Below the pieces are notes generated by a model. It worked only from the letters and a program-made list of their open reading frames with translations, searched no databases and was not told the DNA's origin. DNA of 64,000 nucleotides, taken from positions 1-64,000 of the forward strand of contig JBELML010000008.1 of NCBI GenBank assembly GCA_042095835.1, written 5' to 3'. This document shows, piece after piece, positions 27,576-39,000 of the stretch (the stretch's first letter is position 1; every line of letters starts with the position of its first letter). Source of the stretch: DATFKA01 sp042095835 (GTDB taxonomy: Bacteria; Bacteroidota; Bacteroidia; Chitinophagales; Saprospiraceae). A program made the translations under genes and the position numbers.

Positions 27576-27583
27576 ATGCTTGT

Positions 27584-28618
27584 TTAAGTTTTTGCAGGTT
27601 CTACAAAGGTTCCTTCTGGATTAGGCGTAGGATTCACCCATATTTGCTGATCAAGCACTTTGACCGCATAAGTTTCTAATTTCTCTGTAAATGGAGGTGG
27701 GGACTGCCCATTTTCGGGGAGATACTGATAGCCGTGCCAGGGACAGGTAATGCAACCGTCTACAATCTTTCCTTCGCCAAGCGGCCCCATCTGATGTCTA
27801 CAGATGTTATTGACCGCTGAAACTTTTCCATCATATTTAAAAATAGCAATATTTTGGCCATCAATAAAATAAGATTGTCCGCATTTTTCCTCTAGATCAG
27901 CCAGCTTGGCCACCTCGTAGAAGCCTTCTTGTGCTAAGCTTTTTTTATCTCTCTGCAATTGTTGGTAAGTCTTCCAACCTGCTGTGAGGTGCAAGGTAGA
28001 AATGCCTAAAAAGCCTCCAATCAAGAGTGCCCAATAAAGAGGATGTTCTTCATATTGTAGTGCTCCTAAAGCCACGTGTGCTACGATCAAGCCGTATGCC
28101 CAATATACGCCCATATGCAGGCGCTTCCATATTTTTGGGCTTAGGTTTTTCAGCCAAAAATCGTGGCTGGTAGCTGCCATTACAAATAAAATCAGCAATG
28201 CTAAAAAGCCTAAAATCTGAAAAGGAAAAGCACTAATAGCTTGGTAATGCTGATTAGAGTTAAATATACTTAAAAGTGGATGGGTATCACCTAGAGCATG
28301 AAACTGAATAATACTAAAAACACCGTGTATCAAAGCAAACAGAAACATACTGACGCCTAGGTGCCGTCGATTATACAATAAAGGTAGAAAGCGGTCGTCT
28401 AGCCGAGCTAATGGACCAATCATCAAAATAATATGCAATAAGAAAATCGCAATAAAAGCTGTACTTCGAATGATCAGTGTTTCGGGAGTGATCGTCGGAT
28501 GGATGATCAGTGAACTAAGCACAAAAGAAATCAATAACACAAGGATACCTAGCCACAAAATGCGATCATAAAGCTTTTTCTGACGGTTCCATTGGACAGG
28601 TACGTATTTGTGACCCAA
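27584..28618 (-). CDS. Ferric-reductase-like membrane domain fused to a Rieske [2Fe-2S] domain
   Basis: A 344-residue protein. Residues about 15-225 form roughly six membrane helices with candidate haem histidines (LIHG, KRLHMGVYW, IVAHVALG), like ferric-reductase/MsrQ-type cytochromes b. Residues about 235-335 are a Rieske domain with both ligand boxes, CRHQMGPLG and CPWHGYQY. Electron transfer between haem and a 2Fe-2S centre is inferred. The start is TTG: no ATG exists before residue 65, and the TTG lies one base after the stop of the 28-codon gene upstream, implying coupled translation. Confidence 0.88.
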   Translation of the reverse strand: MGHKYVPVQWNRQKKLYDRILWLGILVLLISFVLSSLIIHPTITPETLIIRSTAFIAIFLLHIILMIGPLARLDDRFLPLLYNRRHLGVSMFLFALIHGVFSIIQFHALGDTHPLLSIFNSNQHYQAISAFPFQILGFLALLILFVMAATSHDFWLKNLSPKIWKRLHMGVYWAYGLIVAHVALGALQYEEHPLYWALLIGGFLGISTLHLTAGWKTYQQLQRDKKSLAQEGFYEVAKLADLEEKCGQSYFIDGQNIAIFKYDGKVSAVNNICRHQMGPLGEGKIVDGCITCPWHGYQYLPENGQSPPPFTEKLETYAVKVLDQQIWVNPTPNPEGTFVEPAKT

Positions 28619-28619
28619 T

Positions 28620-28706
28620 TTAGATAGATTGAATGATTAAGAATAGGCATCCCCAAAAGAGAACGACCCACACAAATAAGTGATTTTTTCTTTGATTCGG
28701 TGTCAT
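28620..28706 (-). CDS. 28-residue single-span membrane protein
   Basis: ATG at 28706 opens a 28-codon frame ending in TAA at 28620-28622. The peptide has a polar, basic head (MTPNQRKNH) followed by a hydrophobic stretch with Trp and Cys (FVWVVLFWGCLFLII). It lies 4 bp after the upstream gene's stop and 1 bp before the Rieske-fusion start, in the same direction. The tight packing and clean membrane profile argue for a real small subunit, comparable to small subunits of other respiratory complexes. It has no recognisable family. Confidence 0.6.
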   Translation of the reverse strand: MTPNQRKNHLFVWVVLFWGCLFLIIQSI

Positions 28707-28710
28707 AAGA

Positions 28711-28923
28711 TTAGGATTTTATTACAGCGTACCATTTCCACATAAAGAGCGGCCAAAAAACCAGCATACCTGGTAAAATTAGCAGTCTAAACCACATACT
28801 AGTATTTGAGGCATCTGTATCTACTTGTTGAACTCCTCTCCAAATGAAAAAAAGTCCAAAGCAAAATCCTAGAACTAGGTATACACCCAGCACCCCGAAT
28901 ACAAGACTAATTACAGTTTCCAT
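28711..28923 (-). CDS. 70-residue membrane protein, first gene of the Rieske operon
   Basis: A small protein with two hydrophobic spans (about residues 5-28 and 44-62), the second followed by WKWYAVIKS. The loop VQQVDTDASNTSMW is polar. No family is recognised. It heads the gene row 70 aa, 28 aa, Rieske fusion, 269 aa, endonuclease V-like, all on the minus strand with gaps of 4, 1, 8 and 27 bp. A role in assembling or stabilising the membrane redox protein is inference from context. Confidence 0.68.
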   Translation of the reverse strand: METVISLVFGVLGVYLVLGFCFGLFFIWRGVQQVDTDASNTSMWFRLLILPGMLVFWPLFMWKWYAVIKS

Positions 28924-29059
28924 GGTGTACTTCGTTTACATGTACGAACTAAATATAAACCCAAAAGGTATATATTATTTGGAATAACTCCTATTTTCAA
29001 ATGATTGTTTTACAAATATTATACAATCCCTGCAAAGGTATTGAAAGAGACAATCATCA

Positions 29060-32000
29060 CTATTTGTCTTTCTTTTTCAAACCAGCAGCGGTACGATCTT
29101 CTGGAGCTGGTACAGGTGTTAGCATTGGGGCAGCATCCACTAACATTTTCAAGACCTCGTCCACCACTCTTTCCATTTGGGGATCACGTTGTTGCATGAG
29201 CATATTAGGGTCGTCCCATATTTCAATATCTGGCTCCACTCCTACTCCTTCCCAGAACCAATGTCCGTCATTATCATACAACCTTGCTCCTGGCACCGTA
29301 ATACCACCTCCATCTACCAAACTATGTCCAGTAGCTGGTCCTACCAGGATACCCAAGGTTCGCTCGCCCACGATTGGCCCAGCTTTCAACTCTTGAAAGG
29401 CCCAGGGTAATCCATCGCCACCTGAACCAGCCCAACCATTAATCAACATCCCCATTGGCCCTGTATTAGTTTTGATGGGTTGTGTATGATCTTTGCCATG
29501 ACGCCAGTGTAAATTATAGACTACTGGTCTTTTCAATAACTCTAAGAAGCGATCCGCCAATTGTCCACCACCATTAAAACGTTCATCAATAATAAAGCCT
29601 TTTTTATCCAATTGACCGTAGAACATTTTCACCAATTGTTGCTGCCCAAGACCAGCAGTATTTGACATATAAATATAGCCTAGCTGCCCATCGGAAAGTT
29701 CTTCCACCTTTTTACGATTTTGCTCGATCCATTCCATATTGCGTAGGTTGGATTCCTGTCCTGGGCTAAGACACTTTACGATGACTTCTTTGGCTTGATC
29801 AAAGCTACCATCCTTACTGATTTTCAACATTACTGTCTTACCAGATAATCCTTCGAACGGAGCGTACGGACTTAAATCAGCGCTTAGTGCAAGGCCATTA
29901 ACACTGTGAATAATGTCTCCCTCCTCTACTTCCACACCAGTTCGATCAAAAGGAGATCGCACACCTGTGTCCCAGGCGGCGGGGCGTACAATGTGTTTAA
30001 CATAATATTTCCCGTCTTTTTGTCCCCAATTAATGCCAAGCATTCCCGTAGCTCTCGATTGGCCATTGGGCAAATTGTCTCCACCAAATGTATAGGTATG
30101 GCCTGCGCTTAACTCCGCCGCAAGACTTGATTGAATAAAGCTGAGGTCCCAGCGAGTTCTGGCATCCTTTAATAAGCTACCATATTGCTTTTTCATGGCC
30201 TCCCAATCAAGTCCGTGCATAGCAGGGTCATAAAAAAAGTCTCGATGTCTTCTCCAAGTATCATTAAATATCTGGGTCCACTCTTCTCTTGGGACCAAAT
30301 CCATCACCAAGCCATCTTTAGGGATAGGTTTATCAATTTTTTGTCCCGGTGCTGCTTTGATGATTCCAAACCGGCCCCTACTTCCTACCAAAATGCTCTT
30401 ACCATCGGCAGTTAATACGGCCTGGTTAACATTATCCATAACCATCTTCTCTTCTCTTTTTTCAAAATCGTAAACCATCAACTTTGATCCAGGTGTATTG
30501 CTTCCAGTATTTGCAAATCGTCTATAAATTAGTTTCCCTTTCATTGGTATTAAGCTAGCCATGTTTCCAGCTTTGGGTGGAAGAAGTTCGAGTCTTGCCT
30601 CCATATCATCAGTATCAATCACTAAGTCTTTCTTGGTGGTGTCTTTTTCAGGTTTTTTCTCTTTCTTTTTATCATCGGAGAGGTCAAGTGCATCGTTTTT
30701 GGTTTGTAAAAGCGAAGGCGTGCTTCGCACTAAGGAAACTGCAGCAATGCGTGTTGCATTCGGATAAACCCAGGTGTTATCCATATCAGAATAAACAGAG
30801 CTAAACGTACGGTCTGTAAAAAAGAATAGGTATTTACTACCTGCATCAAAGGCAGGTCTGTAATCGTTGTAAAAGCCACTCGTCACCTGCTGCGCTTGCT
30901 TTGTTTTAGTATTGAATAACATAATGGCAGAATTTCCATTATCCATACCTACATCAAAACTCAACCAAGTACCATCTGGCGACCAGCTAATTGGATAAGA
31001 AAATCGACCACCATGGCCAATATTCCAATTATAGTTTCCTACAGCAGTGATGGCGCCCGTCGCTGCATCAACGACACTAATGGTATTCGTCTCATCAACG
31101 AAAGCAAGGTGTTTATTGTCTGGGGACCAATAGAGCGTATAACCAAACCCTTTGCCTCGCTTGGTTAATTGTTTGGGCGCATTTTGCGTATTGGCCTCTT
31201 GCAACCAAATTTCATTTTCGCCACTTTGGTCGCTCCAATAGGCAATAGTTTTTCCATCTGGTGACCAAGCCGGTTGGCGATCAAAAGCACCGCTGGACTT
31301 CGTAAGATTTAAAGTGTACCCCTCTTTAACGGGAACATTAAATAATTCTCCTCGGGTTTCAAAAACAACTCTTTTGCCACCTGGCGCTGCCGTCATACTA
31401 CGTATGGACTTACTCACATCAACCTTTTTGGGCAGTTCTACAGATAAATCACTTAGTACATTAATATCAATCGATTGATAATCATCGGTCTCAGGGTTTA
31501 AAAGATACAGTGCCCCTCCAACTTCAAAAACCAACTCAGAGTTACTTCCCGATAAAAAAGAAATATCAAAATCTTTGAATTGGGTAACCTGACTTAGAGA
31601 CTTAGACTTGGTATCATAAGCCCAAATGTTCAACCTAAAATTCGCCCCTCGATCTGACAGAAAGAAGACCTTGTCTCCTACCCAAGCAGGTTTACTGTCG
31701 TTGGATCTATTCTCCGTAATTCTTTCTACTGATTTTCCTTCTGTATCGTAGATCAGGATATCCGAGGTTAAACCACCTCTGTACCTCTTGAAAGGATAGT
31801 TCTCCGCTATTTTAGTAATGTATGCCAATTGCTTTCCATCTGGAGAAAAACTGGCTAATTCACCATATGGAAGTGGAAACTTTTCGGCAAAGCCTCCGTT
31901 TTTGGAAACGGTATAAAACTGCTGAGAGGAGCGCTGCCCTAATTCTCTTCGAGATGCAAAAAGTAAGTCATCTCCATCTGGATACCATTCGACTATGCGG

Positions 32001-32323
32001 TCATTTCCAGAGGCGTAGGTAATTCGATTCGGTAAGCCCCCCTGACTAGACATGACGTAAATATCGCTGTTTCCATTGTAGTTGGCTGTAAAAGCGATAT
32101 GCTTACCATCTGGAGAAAACTTTGGCCAGGATTCTTCGCCTGGGGAATGTGTTAGTTGTATTGCAGTACCTCCAGCTTTATCGGCTATCCAGATATCACC
32201 TCCATAGACAAATGTGATCTGTGTTTTGGAAACATCAGGATACCTCATCAATTTGGCATTGACTTGTGCGATTGCCGTTTCGCAAAAGGTAATAGCAATT
32301 AAAAATGCAAACAATAGTCTCAT
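29060..32323 (-). CDS. Tricorn-like protease with propeller, PDZ and S41 peptidase domains
   Basis: A 1087-residue exported protein; the ATG at 32323 directly precedes the signal peptide MRLLFAFLIAITFCETAIAQ. An in-frame start 46 codons earlier would add a non-signal leader. Tandem beta-propeller repeats (WSPDGKTIAYWSDQSG, SPDNKHLAFV) cover about residues 35-600, then a charged linker, a tricorn C1 block (TWRRHRDFFYDP), a PDZ domain and an S41 serine peptidase with the nucleophile in GWAGSGGDGLPW. Tricorn family enzymes trim oligopeptides. The signal peptide puts this one in the periplasm or outside, as in many Bacteroidota. Confidence 0.92.
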   Translation of the reverse strand: MRLLFAFLIAITFCETAIAQVNAKLMRYPDVSKTQITFVYGGDIWIADKAGGTAIQLTHSPGEESWPKFSPDGKHIAFTANYNGNSDIYVMSSQGGLPNRITYASGNDRIVEWYPDGDDLLFASRRELGQRSSQQFYTVSKNGGFAEKFPLPYGELASFSPDGKQLAYITKIAENYPFKRYRGGLTSDILIYDTEGKSVERITENRSNDSKPAWVGDKVFFLSDRGANFRLNIWAYDTKSKSLSQVTQFKDFDISFLSGSNSELVFEVGGALYLLNPETDDYQSIDINVLSDLSVELPKKVDVSKSIRSMTAAPGGKRVVFETRGELFNVPVKEGYTLNLTKSSGAFDRQPAWSPDGKTIAYWSDQSGENEIWLQEANTQNAPKQLTKRGKGFGYTLYWSPDNKHLAFVDETNTISVVDAATGAITAVGNYNWNIGHGGRFSYPISWSPDGTWLSFDVGMDNGNSAIMLFNTKTKQAQQVTSGFYNDYRPAFDAGSKYLFFFTDRTFSSVYSDMDNTWVYPNATRIAAVSLVRSTPSLLQTKNDALDLSDDKKKEKKPEKDTTKKDLVIDTDDMEARLELLPPKAGNMASLIPMKGKLIYRRFANTGSNTPGSKLMVYDFEKREEKMVMDNVNQAVLTADGKSILVGSRGRFGIIKAAPGQKIDKPIPKDGLVMDLVPREEWTQIFNDTWRRHRDFFYDPAMHGLDWEAMKKQYGSLLKDARTRWDLSFIQSSLAAELSAGHTYTFGGDNLPNGQSRATGMLGINWGQKDGKYYVKHIVRPAAWDTGVRSPFDRTGVEVEEGDIIHSVNGLALSADLSPYAPFEGLSGKTVMLKISKDGSFDQAKEVIVKCLSPGQESNLRNMEWIEQNRKKVEELSDGQLGYIYMSNTAGLGQQQLVKMFYGQLDKKGFIIDERFNGGGQLADRFLELLKRPVVYNLHWRHGKDHTQPIKTNTGPMGMLINGWAGSGGDGLPWAFQELKAGPIVGERTLGILVGPATGHSLVDGGGITVPGARLYDNDGHWFWEGVGVEPDIEIWDDPNMLMQQRDPQMERVVDEVLKMLVDAAPMLTPVPAPEDRTAAGLKKKDK

Positions 32324-32478
32324 GAAGAATGATTTTAGCGCGATATGCAAATGATTATTTATGGTTATTAAGGTCTTAATGTAAGAAGAATGTGGGAAAC
32401 TATTGAGCAAAAGCTTAGTTGGTTTATGCTTATATTTAAGAAAAGCAACTGTCTTCCTCAACCATAAATCTTGTAACC

Positions 32479-32736
32479 ATGTGTGAGCATTTAAAGTCTT
32501 ATAAACTCAATTCCCCAGATAAATACTATTGTGAGCAATGCCAAGAAACGGGCGATCGCTGGGTCCACCTGCGTAAATGCCAAACTTGTGGAATCACTTT
32601 GTGCTGCGACTCTAGCCCCAATCAACACGCTAGTAAACATTTTGAAGCTAGCCAACATCCCGTAATTATTTCTGCCGAGCCAGGCGAAAAGTGGGCCTAT
32701 TGCTACTTCGATAAAAGATCCAAGCTCTATCGATAA
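32479..32736 (+). CDS. UBP-type zinc finger protein
   Basis: An 85-residue protein made almost wholly of a ubiquitin-hydrolase-type zinc finger (ZnF-UBP). Cys and His ligands are spaced as in that fold: MCEHL, CEQC, CQTCGITLCCDSS, then HASKHFEASQHPV and a closing WAYCYF. In eukaryotes this finger binds the free ubiquitin C-terminus; bacteria with the stand-alone form have no ubiquitin, so the ligand is unknown. It is divergent from the tricorn gene with a 155-bp gap. Confidence 0.88.
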   Translation: MCEHLKSYKLNSPDKYYCEQCQETGDRWVHLRKCQTCGITLCCDSSPNQHASKHFEASQHPVIISAEPGEKWAYCYFDKRSKLYR

Positions 32737-33027
32737 GCTCGGTCATCCAGTCCAGACTTGAGCAGTGCTTTATACAATCGATGCCAAAATAAATGGTCCT
32801 TTACAGAAGAAAAGGGTAGTTCCCTTTATTTAATGGTGTATTTTGATTAATTTTGTCCAAATTATCGCCTAGTAATCTTTATCCTTCCCCTCAAGTAAAT
32901 TCACCAGTATCGATCTATTATTTAGAGATTGAGATCCCTAATATTAATGCTGTTAGGCCCTTTGTCCTATTTCATCTGTTGTTCTATGTGATTATCAAAA
33001 AGTGAATCCTTGAAATTTAAGTGCAAA
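32737..33027. other. 291-bp AT-rich intergenic region, no gene seen
   Basis: Contains no convincing ORF or strong hairpin. It must hold the promoter of the following surface-protein gene, but I find no clear TTG/TAnnTTTG pair. Confidence 0.4.
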
Positions 33028-36000
33028 ATGAAAACGATCCTACTATCCATCACCTTACTTACCTGTTGCTATCTGCCTGGATTAGCAGCTGACTACTATT
33101 GGGTAGGCGGTAGCGGCTCCTGGAACGATCTTAGCCATTGGGCAACTACTTCTGGTGGTCCACTCAGGCATGCTGTTGTGCCAGGTGCCACAGATAATGT
33201 CATCTTTGATGCCAATTCCTTCACTGCTCCGAATCAAGAAGTTAGCGTCACTGAGGAGAATATTTTTGCCAACAATTTCTCTTGGATCGGTGCCAGCTTT
33301 AGCCCTAGATTTAGCACCATCGAAGGCACAAAAATAAACATCTACGGCAGTATAAGTTTGATTGAAGCCATGAGCTGGGTGGTCAATGGTGAAATCGCTA
33401 TGAGGGGTAACGGCATCGCTCTAAGTATAGATGCAGCGGGGCATACCTTCCCGTCTATTTTAAGCTTCAACGAACCTTCTGGTAGTTTCCAACTACTATC
33501 TGATTTAGTTGTAGATAGTATTATCCTTTTACAAGGAGGCCAACTTGATCTAGGGGATCATATGGTGCAGAGTAAATATTTCGAGAGCACCACAGGCCCA
33601 TCTACGCTGCAAATGAATAATGGCCAATTATTACTCAGCGGAGCTGCCAAAAGAGGAATACGCTCAGATAATTCTCAAGCCACGCTCTTTCTAAATGCCC
33701 AACAATTTGCATTGATTCCAGGTAATGGAACGATTGAACTCCGTAATGCTCAAGCCGATTTATGGGTAGATGGAGCCCGAGGTGTGGACTTTAATCGATT
33801 GATATTTAGCAATTCGGAGGGACAAAGTTTTATTGGTAGGCGTTGGTGGACCAATACTTTTATACATGCCCCTCTTCGGTTTAATCAACTAGAGGTCGCC
33901 AATGGTGCAATTTTTGACAATCCTTTTCTCGGTGGTAGCCTAAGTTTGGCGCCCGGCAAAGCCTATTCTTTTGCCAGCTTTTTGAATTATGAAATTAGCG
34001 AACTGGATGCCCAAGGAAATTGCCAACAACCCATTACACTTTCAGCAAGTATCAATGGACTTACTGCAGTGATAGAAAGTAATGCAGATACTATCATCGG
34101 GGAATACCTCAGTTTACAAAGTATAGAGACAAGAGGCTCCGCTAATTTCATCGCTCAAAATGGTGTTGACCTAGGTAATAATATGGGTTGGGACTTTCCT
34201 GTCGGCGAGCCTTTCGACCTATTTTGGGTAGGTGGTTCTGGCAATTGGTCAGACTCTAATAATTGGTCTTTATCCAGTGGAGGGCCCGGAGGCGCTTGTA
34301 TACCCGCGGGCAATACTAACGTGATTTTTGATGAAAACTCCTTTGATGCTCCCGGACAAGAAGTCATCCTCGATGTTGATCAGGCTTCTTGCCGAGATAT
34401 GGATTGGTCAGCAGCCAATTTCACCCCTCGATGGAGAAGTAATGGAATTAGAGCATTGAGAATTTTTGGGAGCTTTATACTTCATCCAGATATGCTATGG
34501 AGTCACTTTGGTAGCCTCCATTTCTTAGCATCCGACCAAGGACATCAAATTAATACTGCCGGACAAGAACTATACCATGAGGTGACCTTTGATGGTCCTG
34601 GTGGTGAGTGGACATTAACGAATGATCTATCCATACCTTTGCACGTACTTAGCCTTGTCAATGGACATATCATCACCAATGACCAGGATATGCTCCTGGA
34701 GGGTTTTCTAGCAGAAGGTGGCCAAGCAGCACAAATCTCATTAGGCAATTCTACTATAAAAATAAATGCTGCAACACCAGGAAATGGGTGGCGAGTCATC
34801 AACACTAATTTGGTCGTTAATGCAGGTACCTCTACTATCCAAGGTCGAGGGAATCGGTTTTTATTTATCCACTCAAATTCCCCAGGGCCATTTAGCTATT
34901 ATCGCGTAGAGGGGCTGGTAGAACTTTCTCTTAGTCATAGCTTTAATGATCCAGAAGATTTGAGTATTGAGTATCTCTCAATTAGAGAAAATGGACAACT
35001 AGAAAAAGGTACACGCATTGATACGCTAGTCCTCTACTCAGGATACACCATCATCATGGAAGAGGGCGAAACTTTTCCAGTAAAGGCCATCATCACGGAG
35101 TCGAAATGTAATTTTGGAGGCGGCTTACTCATGTCTTCAGAACTCAACAAACCTGTTTTCATAGAAAGTGATACCAATATTGAGATTAAAGGCTTCTCTA
35201 TCAGAGATATCCATACTCAAGGCCTAGGTAGCTTTGCCGCCATTGGTGGTTTAGATTTGGGTGGCAATGAAACTTGGACTTTCCAATCTCTAGCCCGTAC
35301 CTTATACTGGATAGGCGGTGATGGTATCTGGCACGACGAAGCCAATTGGTCAAGCAGTAGCGGAGGTCCCGGAGGAGAATGCGTACCTACCTTATTGGAT
35401 GATGTCATCTTCGATGAGCAATCCTTTTCACAAGCGGGACAAGCTGTACAAATATTGGGGGAAGCTTATTGTAAAAATATGGATTGGAGGCAGATAGATC
35501 AGGCCGTTTCCTTAAATGCAGTTGGCATCAACCTCAGTGGTTCGCTCTGGTTTAATGAAATAGCCGAAGCTGATGTGAACAATACTTACTTCCTTGGAGA
35601 TTCTAATTACCAGTTTGCTCCTTTTGGGAAAAAATTTCAAAGTGTCCGAAATATCGGTCCTGGTACCTTAAGCCTAATAAGTGATCATTTTATCAATGAA
35701 TCTACAAGCAATATCCAGCTGATCAGTGGTGCTATTGAACTTGGTGATAATCGATTAAGCTTAGGCTCTATCATTGTAGACAATGCTTCTGATGCTGCGG
35801 CCAATGCCCACCTTGACTTGGGAAGTGCCTACATAGAATTGTCCTCCTCTTCCAATGCTTTCCTATTCGAATTATTAGATCATAATAGTTTGGAGGCGGG
35901 TAGCTCCACTTTGGAGATCAGTCATCCCAACGGGCAGCTTACCTTTCTCATAGATTTCACTACGAATCGCCCCGAAAGATTGAACAGAGTAATATTTTCC

Positions 36001-39000
36001 AATCCAGATGGCTTGAATAATCGCCTTTACCGGCTGCCAGGTGTAGCTATACAGCCAGAAGCGAGTTATGTAGAATTTCTGGGGAATGGGGAAATTCGAG
36101 GAGATTGGAATATAGACTCCCTAGTTTTATCTGCGGGCAAATCTTATATATTTAGAGCCTTAAACCGCTTGAATGTCAATGATTACTTCTATGCCATAGG
36201 TAACAATTGCCTACAAATAGAGATTTCAAGTGGCATCAATACCATTCCAAATCAGTTCATCATGCCCGCTAGTAGTGAAGTCATCGCAGATTTTCTCCAA
36301 CTGACCGATATTGAAGCTATCGGGGGCGCCAACTTCTTCGCGGGGAATCACTCCACCGACATTAGTGGTAATAGCGGTTGGATATTTGGCACTGGATTGG
36401 ATAATAGCGATGAGGTTGGCTTTCTGGGTGCGGACCAAATCATTTGTGAAGGCTCGGTTGATCTCACTTTATCAGCTGATAATCGTAGCCCAGGCGAAAC
36501 CTACACCTGGAATGATGGCTCAACAGCCTCTACCCTGAATATCAATCAAGCTGGCACCTATTTTGTATCTGTATTTTTCCCTACGCTAAACTGCGAAGTG
36601 CGAGACACGGTACAAATTCTAGCAGCAGAGGCGCTTTCTGTGGACTTCCCCCCAGACACCGTACTTTGTACCGAGGAAATACTTATGATTGATGCCAGCA
36701 GTCCTTTGGCTGATGTTCGCTATACTTGGCAAGATGGTTCCAATGAACTAAATTATTTGATAGAGCAGCCCGGGACTTATCATGTCTTATTAGAAAAAGA
36801 AGGTTGTACCGCCAGAGACACCATTCAAGTGAACTACAATGCCTTCCCTAATATTGATTTAGGGCCAGACACTACTTTATGCGAGACTACTGCTACTCTA
36901 CTTCTTGATTTGACAGGTCAAGCCGAAAACTATCAATGGCAGGATGGCAGCACTAATAGCAGCTATCTAGCCTCAAGCAACGAACTAATCACCGTGACCG
37001 CTAGTAACGGTAGATGTAATAACTCAGACACCCTCCAGGTCAACTTTTTTTCTAGCATTCCTATCGATCTGGGGCCTGATCTTGAGGCTTGCGCTGGTGA
37101 TGTCCTCAGCCTAAAAACAGATATCAACCAAGGTAGGCTAATCTGGCAGGAAGACATCATCGCGGATACTTTACTCGTCACCCAATCAGGTACCTATCAG
37201 GTCAGATTGGACACCAATGGTTGTAGTTTTAGAGACAGCGTCATGATTTCTTTTAAACCATTACCAAACATCAACCTAGGGCCAGATCAAGATATTTGTA
37301 CTGGAAGCGCAATTTTACTTGCTAATACTACCCACAATGCTGGACTCCTATACACGTGGAATGATGGATCTACAGCGCGCGAAAGACGCATTGAGGAGGA
37401 AGGGCTTTATATACTTAATGCCGAGTTGAATGGCTGTATGAACCAAGATAGTATCCAAATCAATTTCCTAGAAACACCCACCTTGGAGCTGGGAGAAGAC
37501 ACTACTCTATGTGATGGGCAATCTTTACAACTAGTTCCAGTAAGCAACGCCAATAACTTTACTATCAGTTGGCAAGACGGTACTACTACCGACCAGTTCA
37601 TTGTCCAAGCAGCGGGCACCTACACTGCCACGATTTCCCTGAATGGCTGTGAAAACAGGGATACTATCCAAGTAGCCTATCGCAATCTTCCTCGATTTGA
37701 ACTAGGCAATGATCTTTCGATTTGTGCAGGCGAACAAGCTGAATTAATCCCAATAGGTGATTTAGAAAATGCCCGTCTCAACTGGGCAGATGGAATCATA
37801 CTTGGGCAGCGCTTGGTATCGGAAGCCGGAACCTATTCCCTTTTTGCCGAAAGGCAAGGCTGTACCTTCCAAGATACTATCCAAGTAGTAGTTAATGCTT
37901 TGCCAGAGGTAGACCTTGGAGAAGATATTACGCTATGTGAAGGAGAAAACATCCTACTGAATACCAGCTTAGACAGCACAAACAATCAATATAACTGGCA
38001 AGACGGAAGCACTCAAGCAGCACTTCTGGTAGAAGAAACAGGAACCTACAGTCTCACGATTACCCGAAATGCTTGTACAGCATCAGATACGATTCTAGTA
38101 AGTGTAAATCCCTTACCCATTTTTGATTTAGGCCCAGAACTCCAAATCTGCGAAAATGAGGCCATTGAAATCAATCCCCAGCTCCCTGAAAACACCTCCA
38201 CTAGATGGCTGGACAACAACCAAGCACCAATCAACAGAACTATAAATATAGCGGGCACCTATACGCTTTTGGCGACACTTGATGGCTGTAGTTATCGCGA
38301 CAGTATCGATTTAATCATTTTAGAAAACCCTCAACCCAATCTGGGTAATGATTTGATTTTATGCGAGGGCGAAACCGTTGAATTAGAGCTAGATATTACT
38401 GGAGATTACCGCTGGGACGATGCCAGCACCACCGCTAATCGAATAATTACGGAAGCAGGTATGTATTGGGTGGAGGTGAGTCAGCAGGAATGCCTAGGTC
38501 GTGATAGCATCCAAGTAGATTTCGAGCCGAGTCCACAAATCGATCTTGGACCAGACCAGGCCTTGTGTGAAGGTGAGTCCGTTCTATTAGATGCCAGACA
38601 AGAAGGGGTAGATTATTTATGGAGTGATGGATCAGATCAACCCACAAGAAGCGTGGTTGAAACAGGACAATACTGGGTAGAATTAGAAAAAAATGGCTGT
38701 CTGGCTGCTGATACCATACAAATTCAATTTGTGGGGCCTCCTGTATTTGATTTAGGTCCAGACACGACTATATGTAGCGAGGGAGATATGCTCTCTCTAG
38801 AGGTTCCCGACTTTGCACAAAATTGGAGATGGAGCGATGGAAGTACCGCTAGACAAAGAAGCCTATCTGAAAGTGGAGAATATTGGCTAGAGATAGAAGA
38901 TGTTTGTACCGTAAGAGATTACATACGGTTAGAGGTAGAAGAGTGCCTGCGCTTTAGTATGTACGTTCCCAATGCTTTCAGTCCTGACGGTGATGGTACC

